Notes under the pieces: generated by a model | Told to the model about the DNA's origin: nothing | Seen by the model: the letters and a program-made list of their open reading frames with translations, nothing else | The model's database searches: none | Assembly: GCA_964020085.1 (NCBI GenBank) | Contig: OZ026604.1 | Location: 1,428,501 to 1,492,500 of the forward strand | Direction of reading: 5' to 3' | DNA length: 64,000 nucleotides | Origin: Micromussa lordhowensis | Taxonomy: Eukaryota; Cnidaria; Anthozoa; Scleractinia; Lobophylliidae | Position numbers and translations under genes: made by a program | Shown here: positions 12,340-26,040 of the stretch, one piece after another | Numbering within the stretch: position 1 is the first letter of the stretch | Layout of the letters: each line of letters opens with the position of its first letter

Positions 12340-12583
12340 CAGCTGGGCCGGGTTGTTCAAAGCCCGATTAGGCAAACCCAGGATTAGCGAGAAATCGATT
12401 TCAGTAACTTTGCGTTGAGGTTTTCTGTTTATATTTTTTGTCATTCTGTTTTGAATTTGGATAATTTCAAACTACCAAAACATAAGCGGCGAAAAACGTT
12501 TTTATACAAGAAACATACATACTACGATTAACTTTTAATCCTGGGTTAGCGTTAACCCGCTTTCGAACAACCCGGCCCAGCTG
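12340..12583. mobile_element. MITE with about 45-bp terminal inverted repeats
   Basis: The left end reads CAGCTGGGCCGGGTTGTTC. The right end is its reverse complement, GAACAACCCGGCCCAGCTG. The repeat continues inward, diverged, as far as ACCCAGGATTA. The 244-bp element has no coding capacity and is probably a non-autonomous DNA transposon. Confidence 0.75.
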
Positions 12584-12599
12584 GAAGAATTGACGCATA

Positions 12600-15252
12600 A
12601 CATAGGCTCAGTTATAAGTTTAGCTACAATTTTAACAGCTATAGCGGCAAATAATGGTTTTCGACTCAACGGATCTACAGAGAAGCTCAAAAAGATGTTC
12701 TTTTGGTACACGAGGTTTATTAATAAGGATAAAGGAACATTCACAGAAAAAATTCATAAAATTTTTCGCATGGTTTTCACAGTTTTCTATTTGCTGATTG
12801 GCTTCGAGTATAAGATGGAGTTTCTTATTTTAGTCTCACCGTTGACACTCGGAAGCGAGATCAATGACAAATGCTTCATTTTCTTTACGCTAATTGATGA
12901 AACACTTATTTACTGAAGACACCAAATTCAGCGGGAGTAGTGGCCGGTGGAATCTCGTTCAGTCTACAACACGACCTGACCTATGAGGTGTCAATCACTC
13001 GTACAGGGGGGTACCAGCCAAGAGGGATAAGGTATAGGATTTTAATAACTAGACCTCGCTGACAACTTCAAGGCAATCCTTCAACCTCTGCGACATAGAG
13101 ACGTTTGCAAGTGAGATTTTAAATATTAATAAAACAGCGTAGCTCTGTTTAGCTGGTACCTCTGGAACCTTAAAGCCGCTCTACGAATATCGGAACTTTC
13201 TTGGAATAGAATTGTCCTGCTTTTGGGGAACGTGCCTCTACTCAGCTGTAAACAAAGACTGAGTGGCAAATGAAAGTCAATATTATCTGTGAAAACTTTA
13301 CCGACTGTTGTTGACAGCTAGCGAACGTTTTCGCATTTAGCGTCTCGTTGCTTGAAAAGGTTAAACCCTTAAGGTCACTCTGTACCTCCTTGGGTAACTA
13401 CTTAACGCTAAGAGCCGAGTTTACAATGCCCCCTAGAAAGAACGCCCTGTCCACTTTAACAAATCTTCGCGTAGAACACAAACAATCTGCTTCAGAAATC
13501 CGCAATTTCTAGCGCGGTCTGCCCAAAATTTCTCCGAGTTCTGTTGCGTTCTCTGTTCGTGATGTTATCGTTGGTAACAGGCAAACTGTAATGGTGTTTT
13601 TTGACTGTAGCGTGTTTGCATGAGGCGGCAGTTGGTACTTAACATTTAGACCTCATGCAGTTACGGGGTCATGTTCTAGTAATCAAGAATACTTTGGCAA
13701 AGGGATTTCGCCAACTTGAAATGGCGCAGTTAAATGTGCAATTAAGACCCCTTATTTGGAAGTAAAGAATCGTGACGGCTTTTCTCTGTTGAAAATTTCT
13801 GTAATACTTCTTGTATTATGCAATCTTTGCTTGCAGCGGATGAACTTTTAATTTCGTCAAAAACCCGGAATATTTCAAGAGTGTTGACGGGTAAAGGAAG
13901 ATAGACTATCTCTTCGCTTTCGTTAATTGTTTGCGTTCGAGAGAAAATATGTTTCCTTTTGTTTTGGAAAAGCTTTTTAATTCAACAAGTTTTAACGGCC
14001 AAAATAATAGTCAATTACCTCTCTGGGCAGAATCAATTAAATGATTACTTCAAAGCTCTTAAGTGAATTCTTTCAATGCTGGGGTAAAAACAGCAGTTTC
14101 ATAGCCTATGTGAATTTCTTTTTTAAGGTCTGTCCGCTAGTTTTATCGTACACCCCCAAAAATTCCTTTCTACATGTTGAAGCTTATCTCGAGATAAGCG
14201 ACTTGCATTTTCCTTGGGACAAACGATAACCTTAAGGTCTTGTTATCTGTAAAATAGGAGAAAATCGAGTGTAGGATATCTTTCATTTCTTTATCTACCA
14301 TTACATATTCTTTTCCGGTCGAATACGGCAATACAATAACCGCGACACACTCCAGTAATTTATCCTTCAGCAAAGAATTTTCCAAGCGCGCGTGTACAAT
14401 TCCCATACGCCGAGTGTGCAGGTTGAAAAGCTTGTGTTGAAATCTTTTTTTTTTTCGTCAAATTATCAATGACCTAATGATGGCCATTATTGGCTCGGCT
14501 TCTTTTTGAATGTATTCATTTCTCAGTAATTGTCAGGAATCGTCAGAACTAATGATGATCACCGCTTGGTCTCATGTCCACAGGCCGGTGAAGTGAACAC
14601 CAATTTATTTTTAGAACGCAATTTCTATTGCACTTTTAACAGGCCTGTTTGGCTCTAGATAAAAATAGTACAACAATAAAATCGGGCGCTTTCTATGTCC
14701 CCTTTCAAGTCAAGAATAAATAAATTATTCACTATTTACATTCGAGCGAGGTAATAACAACTAAAAAACCGATTGTTCGCTAATCAAAGATAAACTAACC
14801 GTATCGTTGTTGTTCTGTTGACAAGCCGACTCTTTATAGTTCACCAGCTCCGCGCACGAAAATTACGTATAAATATTTTTCACTAACACTGATGCTTAAT
14901 AGTGATTTTTGACAGACGAAGACGTGTGTCATTGATCTGATAAAAATAACGAGGTGCTAAAACTCTTGCAGTGGAATAATACCTATGACTATATTACAGT
15001 AACAATACAGAATATTGAACCCTGGCGCTGAATACGTTTTGGCCGTTTCACGGCTGTGCTATCCCGAAGTAATCTCTAACATGTCTGCCGAGGGTGCAAA
15101 AACCTCTTTTAAACTGACATTCATTCCCGCTGAGGGCATTTTCGAGAAACGTTCTGAGTTCATAAACAATATCAGTGATAATTTTAATGCGATTATGCAA
15201 ACCAAATCATCTCCAGCCGAGGATCAAGAAACTGAGTCAACACGGCGCGGGG
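12600..15252. other. No gene seen
   Basis: Intergenic sequence downstream of the BMP2/4-like gene. An 87-codon plus-strand frame at 15015-15278 overlaps the presumed 3' UTR of that gene; I do not call it. Confidence 0.45.
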
Positions 15253-15258
15253 TTTATT
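15253..15258 (-). terminator. Candidate polyadenylation signal of the BMP2/4-like gene
   Basis: TTTATT on the plus strand is AATAAA on the minus strand, about 320 nt past the stop codon. It is one candidate; no transcript evidence is available. Confidence 0.35.
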
Positions 15259-15574
15259 TGAATCCGGTCCGTGAATAATTCTGACCTCGCGTCGCCGAGC
15301 AGATTTATACGCGCGGGCAATGTACTCTCGAGTGTTGAAAGTCTGTGAAAGTCTCGAGAACTCTATGAAACAACACCGACGGGTGACAACGGCTCTCAGT
15401 TTCTGCGCTAAGCTCATGGTCAGGTGTTGACTCAATAAAAACCAGTGATACCTTCGCGCGCGTGTTGTACTGGAGTTAAGTCAGCACCTGTAGGTGAACT
15501 TACTGCCTGAGATCGCGTTAAGAAACAGAGGCACTGTCGATTCTCTCTCAATCAATTACCCCCGTTAAATCCGT

Positions 15575-17043
15575 TCACTTACAGCCACAACGTTCGACCA
15601 CCATATCTTCGTACTTCTTGTATACGATATTGTTACTTCTGTCGATATACAGAATGCTAATAGCGCTGAATTTATTCGGCGAGCAGCACGCTTGGGGTGC
15701 GAGAGAAGGATCCACGGAGTTCAGAATCGTCTGTACCGTAGCGTGGTTCGTGGGTTTTAAATGATTGTCAATAGGAAACTCGCAGAGTCCTTGACAAAAA
15801 TACGCGTTATATCCCCTCGGTGCTATCACCCAGTTTGACCAGCCAAGCTGGTTAAAGTCGACATACAAGGGTTTTCTGCGGCAGGAATCTTTTTTGCGTC
15901 GCCGCTTCGATTTAGTTCCTCTGCTTCGCTTCTTCAAGCTACTTCCCCCGGTTTTCGATTTCGCGTCTCTTCTAACCCTGTTGCTGTGTTCCAGGTTGTT
16001 CTGTTTTACTTCAGTATTATTTCCCCGTGATATTGCGTTACCATCGGCTTTGTTTTCGTATGACACTGGTTTCCGGATGGGATCAGAGGGTTTGCCATCG
16101 CTTGTGTACACGACGAGAAGAGCGTGCTTATTATGGAGGCGCCCGGCTTTAGCGAAGCCCATCTCTTCCGGTGGGACGTTCTCGCCACTCAACACAGATT
16201 CCACACGTAACTCAACCTGGTGACAATTCGCTTTTGCTTTCTGCCACTTTTCAGCCGCTCTCCTGACAGAGAACACGTTCCAGATCTCCGATGACCGATC
16301 AGCGATGTCAAACTCGAGCGAGTCGAGAAGCTCGAGGCTTGAAGTTGATTCAAAAGGAGACAAATTTGGCACATCAAGCATACGTTTGCCATAAAGCTTT
16401 GCTCTGTAAGTTGTGCCGTGCCAGTTGATAAATGGTTTATCTTTAACTACGGCCAGTCTCAGAACCCGTAACTCTGCGTCGATGATAGTTTGCGACGAGG
16501 GCACATTACTCACATTAAAATGAAATACTTGCTGACTGTTTCTGCTCACTGAATTGTCGCGGCGTTCTGCAGGAAAAAGATGAAAAGGAAATAGAACGCA
16601 ACTTTACATCGCTCTGTTGAAAATTGAGGAACAAGAAACGGGATACCAGATTGGCAGAGTCGCAAAACAAATACAAACAATGACAAACACTTACAAAAAC
16701 CTCCAGAAAATAACACACACTGACCTTGATCCACTATTCCGACTACACCACTCGGCATCATATCATAGTTGAGATTTCCTTTGTAAGTCCCGCTCGAAAG
16801 GTTCCTGTACAGCTCTAGCATGAATTTGTGCGGAATAACATGTTGCCCTGGCGTTGGAAAGTTATCTAGTCCCAGAATTGCGAGAAATCGTTTTTGCGCG
16901 ATTTCCACGGCACGTTTTCGTAAAAACGGACGTGTCCAAAGTTCCCACTTTCTCTTGAGACCGCTCGAAGACTCAACGCAGCACGAGTTAGCTAAGTCGA
17001 GAAGAAGTAGCGGCAAAATATACAAGAGCCATACAGGTTTCAT
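15575..17043 (-). CDS. BMP2/4: BMP2/4 (Dpp)-type TGF-beta family ligand
   Basis: This secreted morphogen precursor has two coding exons, 16725-17043 and 15575-16566, with donor GTCAGT and acceptor CTGCAG joined in phase 1, giving 436 residues. Residues 1-20 form a signal peptide (MKPVW then a Leu-rich core). The TGF-beta propeptide follows. The furin-type site RVRR is at about 303-306, with a second very basic run (KSKRRRKK) just before the knot. The mature domain has seven cysteines in the BMP order: SC, a CQGLC pair, ACC and a terminal CGCK. It also has the BMP2/4 hallmarks PLYVDF, GWSNWVIAP and NHATVQT. Known BMP2/4 ligands signal through type I/II receptor kinases and Smads. The length fits the family. 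The start is the first ATG of the signal peptide. No cell-type information can be read from the sequence. Identity as BMP2/4 rather than BMP5-8 rests on the knot residues and is fairly sure. Confidence 0.95.
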
Positions 17044-20000
17044 CTTCGCCGAGAATCACAGACTTCCTGACCACTTGATACTAAACACGGAACACTGCAG
17101 ACTTGACTGTTTGGTTGTGATTATGCCATCTCGAGTCCGTAAAACGATCGAACATTATTTATTGTGTAGCAATTAGCGATCTCTCTAGCTACGCCCCAGG
17201 GACAAAGAACATTTCACAGCCACTAATTGGTTGAAATGTGATTGTGTTTAAAGATGCGATTTTATCAAAAAACCTGTGTGATTATAATGTCTCGGATTGG
17301 CTCACTTGTAATATGATATCTCTAAATTAAATTACACCTGGGACATGCTATTGGTTAAGCGTGGGTCATAAACGATCTTTGGAGGGGCAAGCGGGGCATT
17401 GATAGGTTGCAAATCTTTTGTGTTTCCTGGGAACTGATATTTACTCAAATCGAAACCGTTCTTGAGCGGCCATTCAACATGCAAGAATAGAGGACGACAT
17501 TAACATGAAAATGGGCCAATATTTGTCCTCTTGAGGTGAACATAAAGTTTGCATAGTCCATTAGTTGTAGAGCCTTCGAGGAAGTTGTTTCGCATAAACC
17601 AGATGAAAGGTGTCAAAATTTAACAACATAGCTTACATAGTCTTCAAATGCGGGGAGAAAAAAATGTTTCGAGATTTTTATCCGGAAATAGTAAATATCC
17701 ATGGGCGCAGACTATAAATACTAAACAAGCATTTCCTGCGAGGACAGGCAAGGACATTTTTTCCTGCTGAGCGCCTGTTAAGTCATCTATCTTGTTCATC
17801 GCGGTGCCGAAACACAAAGGGAAAATGCTTTACTCGCCGCCAGGACAATTCATCTGTTTGATGTGATTAAAGGTTGCATTCTTATGTTTAGCACATGTGA
17901 AATACCTTCGCTTCTTATCAGCGAAAAATTCCGTCTAAAGAGGGCAGCGTTATCAAGATAAGTTATCGCTGAAGTATTTCAGGTGATTTGGGGTACAAAC
18001 TTAGAATTTTCCACGGATTACAATGCGAAATCCGCTACACACTTCGTAAACAGTACTTGGGAACTAGTCACAACCTGATGACGTCGGATAAACGCCGGTA
18101 AAAAGAGTCTAATCAATCTAAATACAATCGAAAAGCGGCTTTCAGCTAGCTTTGAAGAGTGTCTACTGTCTCGAAGTTAAATCGACAGATAGTTGAACAA
18201 TACCAGACAAGGATTTATCTGAATGGTCTGACGTTTTTTAGCGTAACAAATTGTAGATCAAAAGTGACAAGTGTTTCAACCTCGATAACAATGTTTGTCC
18301 GCGCGTATGATTTCGTACTGCCCTTGGAAGTGCGTGAGAACACGACATACGGTGCGAGGCTCAAATTTAAACAATTACAGAACCCTTTCAACACTTCTTC
18401 AAGTATTAAACTGACGATTACCACCCAGACGGTACACTAATTCACAGCTCATTAATCAGGGTCGGACTAAAAGCATTTTGAAACCCGCTCTCAGTTCCAA
18501 CCAGCTTTCGAGTTATGGCTTCCTAGGGGTTCGAACGAAATGCTTTTAAAACTTCCCTCATAGTCCAGCTTTTGAATAAATTTCCTTGATTTCCATGGGA
18601 CGTGATGAATACTTTATTGTTGACACTTTTGCTTATGGATGTTTTCAGTAAACAATTTCACCTTGTACAATCTATAAGTCAAACATTTGTTATTTCAGCG
18701 GCGAGCACTTTATGGGTTGCACAACAAAGTGTGTTTTGCAAATGTCCATGTTTTGTCTGTCTGTAAAATAACCTGTCCACTGCGCTCGCAAAATACTGGT
18801 AAACAGGCCACATTACTGCGTTGACAGGTGAAGATCAATTCCACGGGAAGTCAAAACCAGTGTACAAAGTAATTTAAACGAAATATAAGAAAATTACCAC
18901 TGCTGGACGCATTATGTTCAGCCTGATTCAAAGGGAAGTGAGAGAGTTTAACGAGGCTTGAGTCAAATTGAGTTTTGTACGTGTGCGGAGTTTTTGCGGC
19001 CGAAATTTCAATTTGTTTTTACAGTGGCACTTAGCTGATTCATCAACTTGGTGATTAATGGCAGGAAGTGGGGAACGAAGATCTAAGAGACACATTAATT
19101 TGTTCCCGGGGCAATTAATCAACTTGTAATACAATTAAGCACACTTCGATTCTCTCTAAACAGAGTATCAACCCTTATTGGTCACAGAAAGGCCGGAGAA
19201 ATGCAACACAGCAAGCAAGCGCCTATTAACTCTGTTGATAAACCCTTAAACAAAATAGCATGGGATTGGGGAGTTTACCAGCAATATCTAATAAGCATTT
19301 AGGTTAATACAAAATGCAAAGAATCCGTTTGGAGAAACAACATGGCGCCAGTGAAATTGCCTTCCGCAGAGAAACCTTACGAGACACATGACAAATAAAT
19401 GAAATATGAATTATTTGGCAGCAATATGGCAAACAATGATAATCCCACGTTATGAAATGCACGAATTTCAAAACCGTTTAGAAATTGGTTCTAGACGTGG
19501 CGAAGACAAAGATAAGCTACAGCAGCAACAAGATTTGCACTGAATTCAAGTGTTCAATAATGGCGGTTCTTCAATGTTAAGGGGTGTGTTTCAGTGATCA
19601 ACATGGATTTTATGAAGCAAACCACCCAGTCATACCATAAACGGAGCTTAACAGCTTCGTTAATTGGTTAATTCCTGTTGGAGGCTTACACCAAATGCCG
19701 ACTGAGTTGCCCTCCTCCATTAAGTCATAACATGTGTTTAACTAATGTAAAATTTGTAATTTCGCTCAAACAATTTATATATACCACACAATAATTTGTA
19801 CTCTTGTTTGTACCCAGACAGCCATTCAGATCGTATTTTGTTACGGGAAGGAAAAGACTTGCGTTGAGTTGTTTGTAAGCCGGGAGACTTAGATCCCGGA
19901 GTTGCTAACAGTTTTGACTGAGCCAGCTCTATTCGGGTCAATACTATATAGGTAACAGTAATTTGACTCTTATTTTCCTGCATGCATGCTACAGCGCTTT

Positions 20001-23000
20001 TGTGGAAATCTAGAAAATTCATGTAACAAATTTGAATAAAACATTCTCAAAAGATGTCTCTTGTACAAGATCCATGCATTAGCTCGGCGCGGTTACTGAG
20101 GTCTTTAAGAAATTTCTCTCAGCCTGGAAATCTTGAAAATGTGAACATTGAAATGTAAGCCATGCTCTGAAAAATGTAAACCCGTGATAATGTTTAACAT
20201 AGTTTGTAAGGGCTGCGATTCAACGGAAGTAAAAATAGGCTGTTCTGCTTCCTTGCCAAATTACCAGCGGAGGTTAGTTTATCAACTGACTCAAACAAGC
20301 TTACTGTTGCATAACATTTCACATCAGTAGGGGAATCGACCTGGGAGGGAAATCGATTGAGGAAAAGATCCACGGAATTGCACTTTGCGCACGTAATGTT
20401 TACGTAAGACTGTGTTGGCAATGAGTGGAGAAAAGCAATTGGCAAACTTGACGGCAAAAAGAAAATGCTCAGCAAATTCTGATTGATCTCAAGGAATTTA
20501 ATACTAATAAGTTTTCTGTACAGTTGCCATCTCGAAAGCTTCGTTCAGCTAGTTGCTGCGACTGTTGTTGACTGAAATAAGAAGACGTTACTTGATATGA
20601 GGCCACAGTAAAAACACTTTTCTTAGCTTAATCCTGGATGCGTTTTCAAAGAAAATCAAGCAGTTTAAGACCATTCTCAGTCATAAAATAAGTTGTTTGC
20701 ATGGGTGTTTTTCTAGTATCGTTTTTCGGGCTAGGACGTGCATTAAAAAATTAAACCACAACAATTGTTCGCTTACAAACAGTTTACGTCAGTTAGTCTA
20801 GCGGTCTGGAACTTTTTGCAATCTACATTCTTCACTGTTCAAACAGATATTAAAAGTCCTTCTTCTAAAAGTTAAATCAACGAAAAAGTGTCAAATTTTA
20901 AAAGAGATCATATTTACAGGGCACGATTTATGGCTCGATTTTTTTGGCTCTATTCAAATCGATTGGATAAAAATCGGCCCGTTTTGTGAAATCTGTTGCG
21001 ATGCACCAGATCTTCTAACCTCGGGCCGATTTTTCATACGCGCAAGCATCTTTTCTTGTGAATTTTGAGCCATACTGGGCCCGCGAAAAATTGTAGCGTG
21101 TAAATTGGCCTTTAGTGTTTCAAAATGAAATTGTTGTTGCTACGTACCGGCTGATGAAAAATCTGATATTTCGTTATATCACCATAACAAGATAGATCAA
21201 ACTGAAAATGTAACCAGAGTACATAAAGTTCACAAGACAGCATAGATATCCTTTTCGTTATTTGGAGATGATTAAATATTGAAGTGGTATTTACCGGTAG
21301 ATAAGGTGCTTGTCTCCAGCTAGGGGGTATGTGTGTTTGACAAAGAAGAGATTTATGTTTTCTAGTCAGCATGAGCCGCCTAAGAGTCTGGAAGAAGAGA
21401 TAGAAAATGTAATAAATCACAGAAGTTATTTCATCGGTGCCATTAACCTGTCTGCTTTGTTGTTTCAGTTGAAATACACAGGACATGCTACTGAGGGGCG
21501 ACTTCAAGAGAAAGTTATACGCCCATTTAGAAAACCAACGCACGTTCCATTTAGTTATTCGTGGAAACGCCCACCAGTGGAAAAATTGTTACATGGGGCT
21601 TGAAAGATATCAGAGAAATGGTCCAAATTTGAACTGACAGCTGATAAATAATGCTTTTTTCACTGAGATCTAAGATGTGAAATCTGACAAATTTACTGAT
21701 AGCTTAGAAATCACCCAAAGTATAACTGATGACTGAGGTTACATCAGCCCCTTTCAGACTCCCGGCCATTTCGGCTTTAATTCCAAGTCATCTGTGATGA
21801 AGAGAAACAGACATCCGGGCGTACACTGCCTCAGAACTGGCGTAGGATGGTTCGTCATACCCCAGGGGTATTCACTAACCCTAGGGACAATCTAGCGCCA
21901 TCGGTATCTGGAATTTCATGTTCACTCATTGTAGTAATCGGGCTGCATCGAGTTTCACAGAAACTTATGAAATCTGCATGTTGGGGGTATAATCCTTGTG
22001 GGAAAATCGTGGAATAACGTGCTTACAGATTATATAGTGTTATCTTGATAACCGCAAGATAAATTATCAGTTTAAAACTTACTAACAGCGCAACCGATTT
22101 ATTATCTCGCACGTTCACAGAATGAACCTTGTCTGACCGTCGTGTTCCCGACAGATTTATTGTTTAGCGGGGAAATAAAAGGGTCAACTGCTAAGTAAAC
22201 TAGCGAATAATCTTTACTAACGAACACTGAAAATTAAGACGCAAGAATCGACTAAATTATTCTTTCTTAATTAATGCTTTGTGCCAAATTAATTACGTTT
22301 TTGGTTACCATTCGGCTAATTGAGGAAATTTCACTTCAATTTCGAGTAGGTGCTCGTTATCTTAATTTGGAGTTGTCGTATTAAGCGCGATTAGGTGTAA
22401 AATAACTAAATCTCTTTTACGCAAAAGACAATGAAGATTTCCTAAATCGGCGGTCCAGATAAAACAAGTGTTTTCCTGTCGGTATTGTAAAGGGGCCGGT
22501 ATTATCGAAACTCCATCAAAACCTTAGAAATATTGTCGTTCATGAAAGCAAAACCCATCTGGAAGACTTTTTCAAATTCTTTCGTCGCGTTTCGGAAAAA
22601 TCGCGAATTGCTATAAATTATAATTTACCTTGCCTTCACTACCTTACCTTACTCTACGCATGAGCAAAGATACGCAGTCATAATTTAGCTCTGCATCGAT
22701 CAAAAATATAGCAAAATTGCCATAACTGTGTCCCTTAAAAAGGAAAATAAACTCTCTAAGATCAGTTTTTGACGTGTCACCGACAAGGTTGTAAGACTTA
22801 AGAGACCTTGTTTACAGATAGACAAATAAACTAATATTTGCCGACTTGGAATCTATTGTGCTAGGAGTAACTTTCGTTCGGTTTTTTTTTTACCCCATAA
22901 TATCTTTAACGAAAAATAAGAACAAAATAGAATCTTCGGGCACGATTTACGTCCCAAAGCATTTCTGTTCATGTTTTCACAATAACACTGATTCACCGAT

Positions 23001-23590
23001 CTAATACGGTTGTAGTTTAATTTTAGTAATGCGAAGGAGGTGTTGAAAACACCGATTACCGGCAAACGGTTTAATGGATAAAGATGCATTGGAGACGTAC
23101 TAAATGTCCATAAGTCATATTAAGACTTTTGAGAAGTCTTTATATTAAATAAAACGGTTAGCTTGAACTATTTTTAGCGATTTTGGACTATGACACTAAT
23201 TATCGTTTATGTTTAGTAGCTCAAAACGTAAACGAGAATCTTGGGATGGGATCAGACTAATAGCTTAGAGTTGGTCAATCTTATTTAAAAGTTTGACCAG
23301 TTAAAACTGAATAACGACGAGTTTTTTTAACTCGTAGCCAAGATTTACCCGTAAAATTTACTGACAACTGAAAAGTGGCTGGAAATTTCAAATGATGCTG
23401 AGAAATAAAGTAAATGTGATTTTTACCGGCCTAAAATAATCCAATTCAGAGTACTGATGACTTCGGTTTAATCTTGTTTCTTGATCATGTTCGTAATGCA
23501 TGCTCGCTATGTGGGCTACCTTCAGTTCAAACCATATATAACTGCACGTAAACTGCAAACCAGAGATTTCATCAGTAACTGCGCCTTAGA
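17044..23590. other. Gene-poor region upstream of the BMP2/4-like gene
   Basis: No exon with convincing family resemblance is seen. The frame at 18159-18440 is open on both strands but unrecognised. Because it flanks a developmental ligand it may hold regulatory DNA, which is inference only. CCAAT-like motifs occur between 17220 and 17310. Confidence 0.45.
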
Positions 23591-23832
23591 ATAACACGCG
23601 GCTCTGAAATTCCAAGCTCAACCGACAAATGCGTTTTGCGCTACCGTCAATCAAATGTTCGGCGGCTCCTCCCAGCTTCCGACTATGTTGTCTAAGCTGT
23701 GCTCAACGATTTGATTTGATTACCGCGCGCTCGGCAGTAGTCGGAAGCTGGGAGGAGCCGCCGAACATTTGATTGACGGTAGCGAAAAACGCATTTGTCG
23801 GTTGAGCTTGGAATTTTAGAGCCGCATGTTAT
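23591..23832. mobile_element. Foldback element with 95-bp arms
   Basis: The left arm (23591-23685) starts ATAACACGCGGCTCTG and ends TTCCGACTA. The right arm (23738-23832) is its reverse complement with a few mismatches. A 52-bp spacer separates them. It is a non-coding MITE or foldback element. Confidence 0.8.
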
Positions 23833-24369
23833 TGAAAGGCGTAGTAAATTAAAGACCATTTTGTGTATCATAACCTGTAGCCTTTATCTGATAAGACTTG
23901 ATAATTCTTTTAAAGGACTCATTATAAAGGCTTTTATGAGTTACTCAGAACTCCGCCCTCTTTACTGGTTTACCATTTATCATATCAGACTTTTCAGACG
24001 CTTTCAGACCACTTACAAAGCGAAAATAACTCTTTAGTTAGACATAATTGATAGAATAATATAAGATAAATTCCCGGTTGGTTTAATAATACTTCCGTAA
24101 GCCACTAAAATTAGCATCACAACCCCAAAATAGCATACTTCAGAAGCAATGTTTTCAATCTGTTACCTAAAAATCTGTAATCAACTCATACCATTTGGAA
24201 GTTACAACTTAAAATAGAATTATAATACAAATTTAAAGTTATCGCTAGTTATCAACTTATGGTATCAACTGCTTTCCCCCATGCATTCGATCCAGTCGCC
24301 ATGATAATATCATTAAAACGCTTAGCATCATTGTGCGCAGACATTGGATAGCGAAAGGAGGAAATTTAC

Positions 24370-24525
24370 TTCTCAAACTCATTAATAACATCAAGTTTAA
24401 ACAATGGCAATCATGACCATAAAAAAATCGTCAAAAATACTCTACTTCCCGTTGTATTTTCAACTCCATTCCCGGTGTTTAGAAATGTGGTCAAACACGG
24501 TCTTTCGTGTTTGGTGTACTTTTTT
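24370..24525 (+). repeat. Diverged copy of the TTCTCAAACTCATTAATAA repeat
   Basis: It shares TTCTCAAACTCATTAATAA, then a TCAAG.T.AAACAA..G segment, ATCATGACCAT and a CGGTGTTT end with the copies at 32405-32665 and 50690-50905. It is clearly older than those two, which are nearly identical to each other. Confidence 0.5.
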
Positions 24526-25621
24526 AATAAACCTCTAACTGATATTGAGTGTTCTAACTATTTACAGAAAGTTCTTTTTAATTTCTAGGGGGCATTATAA
24601 ACTCAACTTAGCGTCAATTAAGCACCCAACAGGCCAGCAATGGACACAAAAAACCCGGCCTAATGGCTTAGCTGTGGATCCATTTACGAGACGAGACGAG
24701 AAATGCAGAAACTTTAAACGCTGCCAATAATAGTCGAAACGTTTTCTTTTTACATAACAAAGTGCAGTTGTCAAATCAGCCTTGCGAAAGACATATCAAA
24801 ACCTTGGATGTTTTAAGAGGTTAAGGAACTTGCCTTTTGTATACATAACCACACACATTGAACATCGTGTCTAACCACCGTCTGCAGTGATTCCAACGGA
24901 GTGATTGACAAAAAATATTGAAAATAGTAAACCACTCTTTCTAAGGGCGTAGAAAGTTCTGGGTATTCTTCAGGCAGCTTTGCTGCAAATTCAGTTCCCC
25001 GGCCTCGAATTCTCAGAACCGCACCTTTTTTCAAATGACTAGTGGGAACAGAAATGCTTGAATTTCGAGTTTCGTGAAAAAGTTTTCAAGGATTTACTCA
25101 AGAATTTCCTGGTATACTGGGACATTTTCAAAGAACGTGACACCATTGAAATGATGCCGATTGAGAATGGAACCCTCTGTCTTTGAAAATATGTCTGGAA
25201 TCATATATTTCAAACTAGAATGGAAGGTTAATAGGTCTTCAAAAAACAACGAAGCTCTACTGAACAACCAAGTTCTAACAGCAACAACAAAAACTTTTTT
25301 TCTCCTCCACAGTCTTTTTTGAAGAAAAAAAGAAAGGCTGATCAAAGAGTCTTAAACACTTGTTTAGTCTACAGATAATATTTAATCTTGTCACATTCTT
25401 GTGTATCAAGTTAACTTTTTGGCCTTCTTTCCCGTGACGTAATGATAAATATATTCGGAAGTCAAGCAAGTCGTATTTGTCTTCCCATACTCGAAATTCA
25501 GTCAAGTCGGGTAACCTTTTCGTTCCACCATTGAGATGACAGAACTGTGCAATATTTTGGCCATACATAACAAATAAAACATTCTCAGCCAAGAGAAACT
25601 TTGAAGCTCGTTTACTTATTT

Positions 25622-25955
25622 TCCCGGAGGTAGTCAGGGCTATATAGGTACCTGCAGCCCCAAAGGGTATTATATGGTTTTTGAGCTGCTTTGGTCTGAG
25701 AATGGACATAATTTTTGATCATTTTGGTCGGAAATAGAGTACGTTTTGAAAAACGGCTTGGCATCAACATAGGCAAATTTGTAGCCCTTCTTAAATGTTT
25801 ATGCTAATAGAAGCCAATTCTGGTTAGCTGCGGTCATATATTAGAGCCATGTACTACTTTTAGATGTCTGAAATGCGGCATCTATTTTTGGCTCTGGTCT
25901 GAAATAGGATATGGAAATCACAGACCTTGGTCCTTGAGGAGTACCTCCCCATAGC
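25622..25955. mobile_element. Diverged copy of the GGTCTGAAA-type MITE
   Basis: It shares the CCCCAAAGGGTAT, TATGGTTTTTGAGC and GGTCTGA units and the GGAGTACC end with the intact element at 41526-42381, but the termini have decayed. The minus-strand frame at 25275-25709 starts inside it and is not called a gene. Confidence 0.6.
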
Positions 25956-26040
25956 TTCATTGAAATCTCTGACTACTTTCTAACTCAAAACCACCTGTAT
26001 CTAAGTATAATTGCTGACCTACGGTATGTAACCTGAAACA

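Noticed and set aside
15015..15278. 87-codon plus-strand frame
   Set aside because: Unrecognised, overlaps the likely 3' UTR of the BMP2/4-like gene and has no partner exon.
18159..18440. 93-codon plus-strand frame with a minus-strand shadow
   Set aside because: Both strands are open over much of it and neither product resembles a family I know.
25275..25709. 144-codon minus-strand frame
   Set aside because: Starts in a decayed MITE and ends in poly-T; composition is not protein-like throughout.
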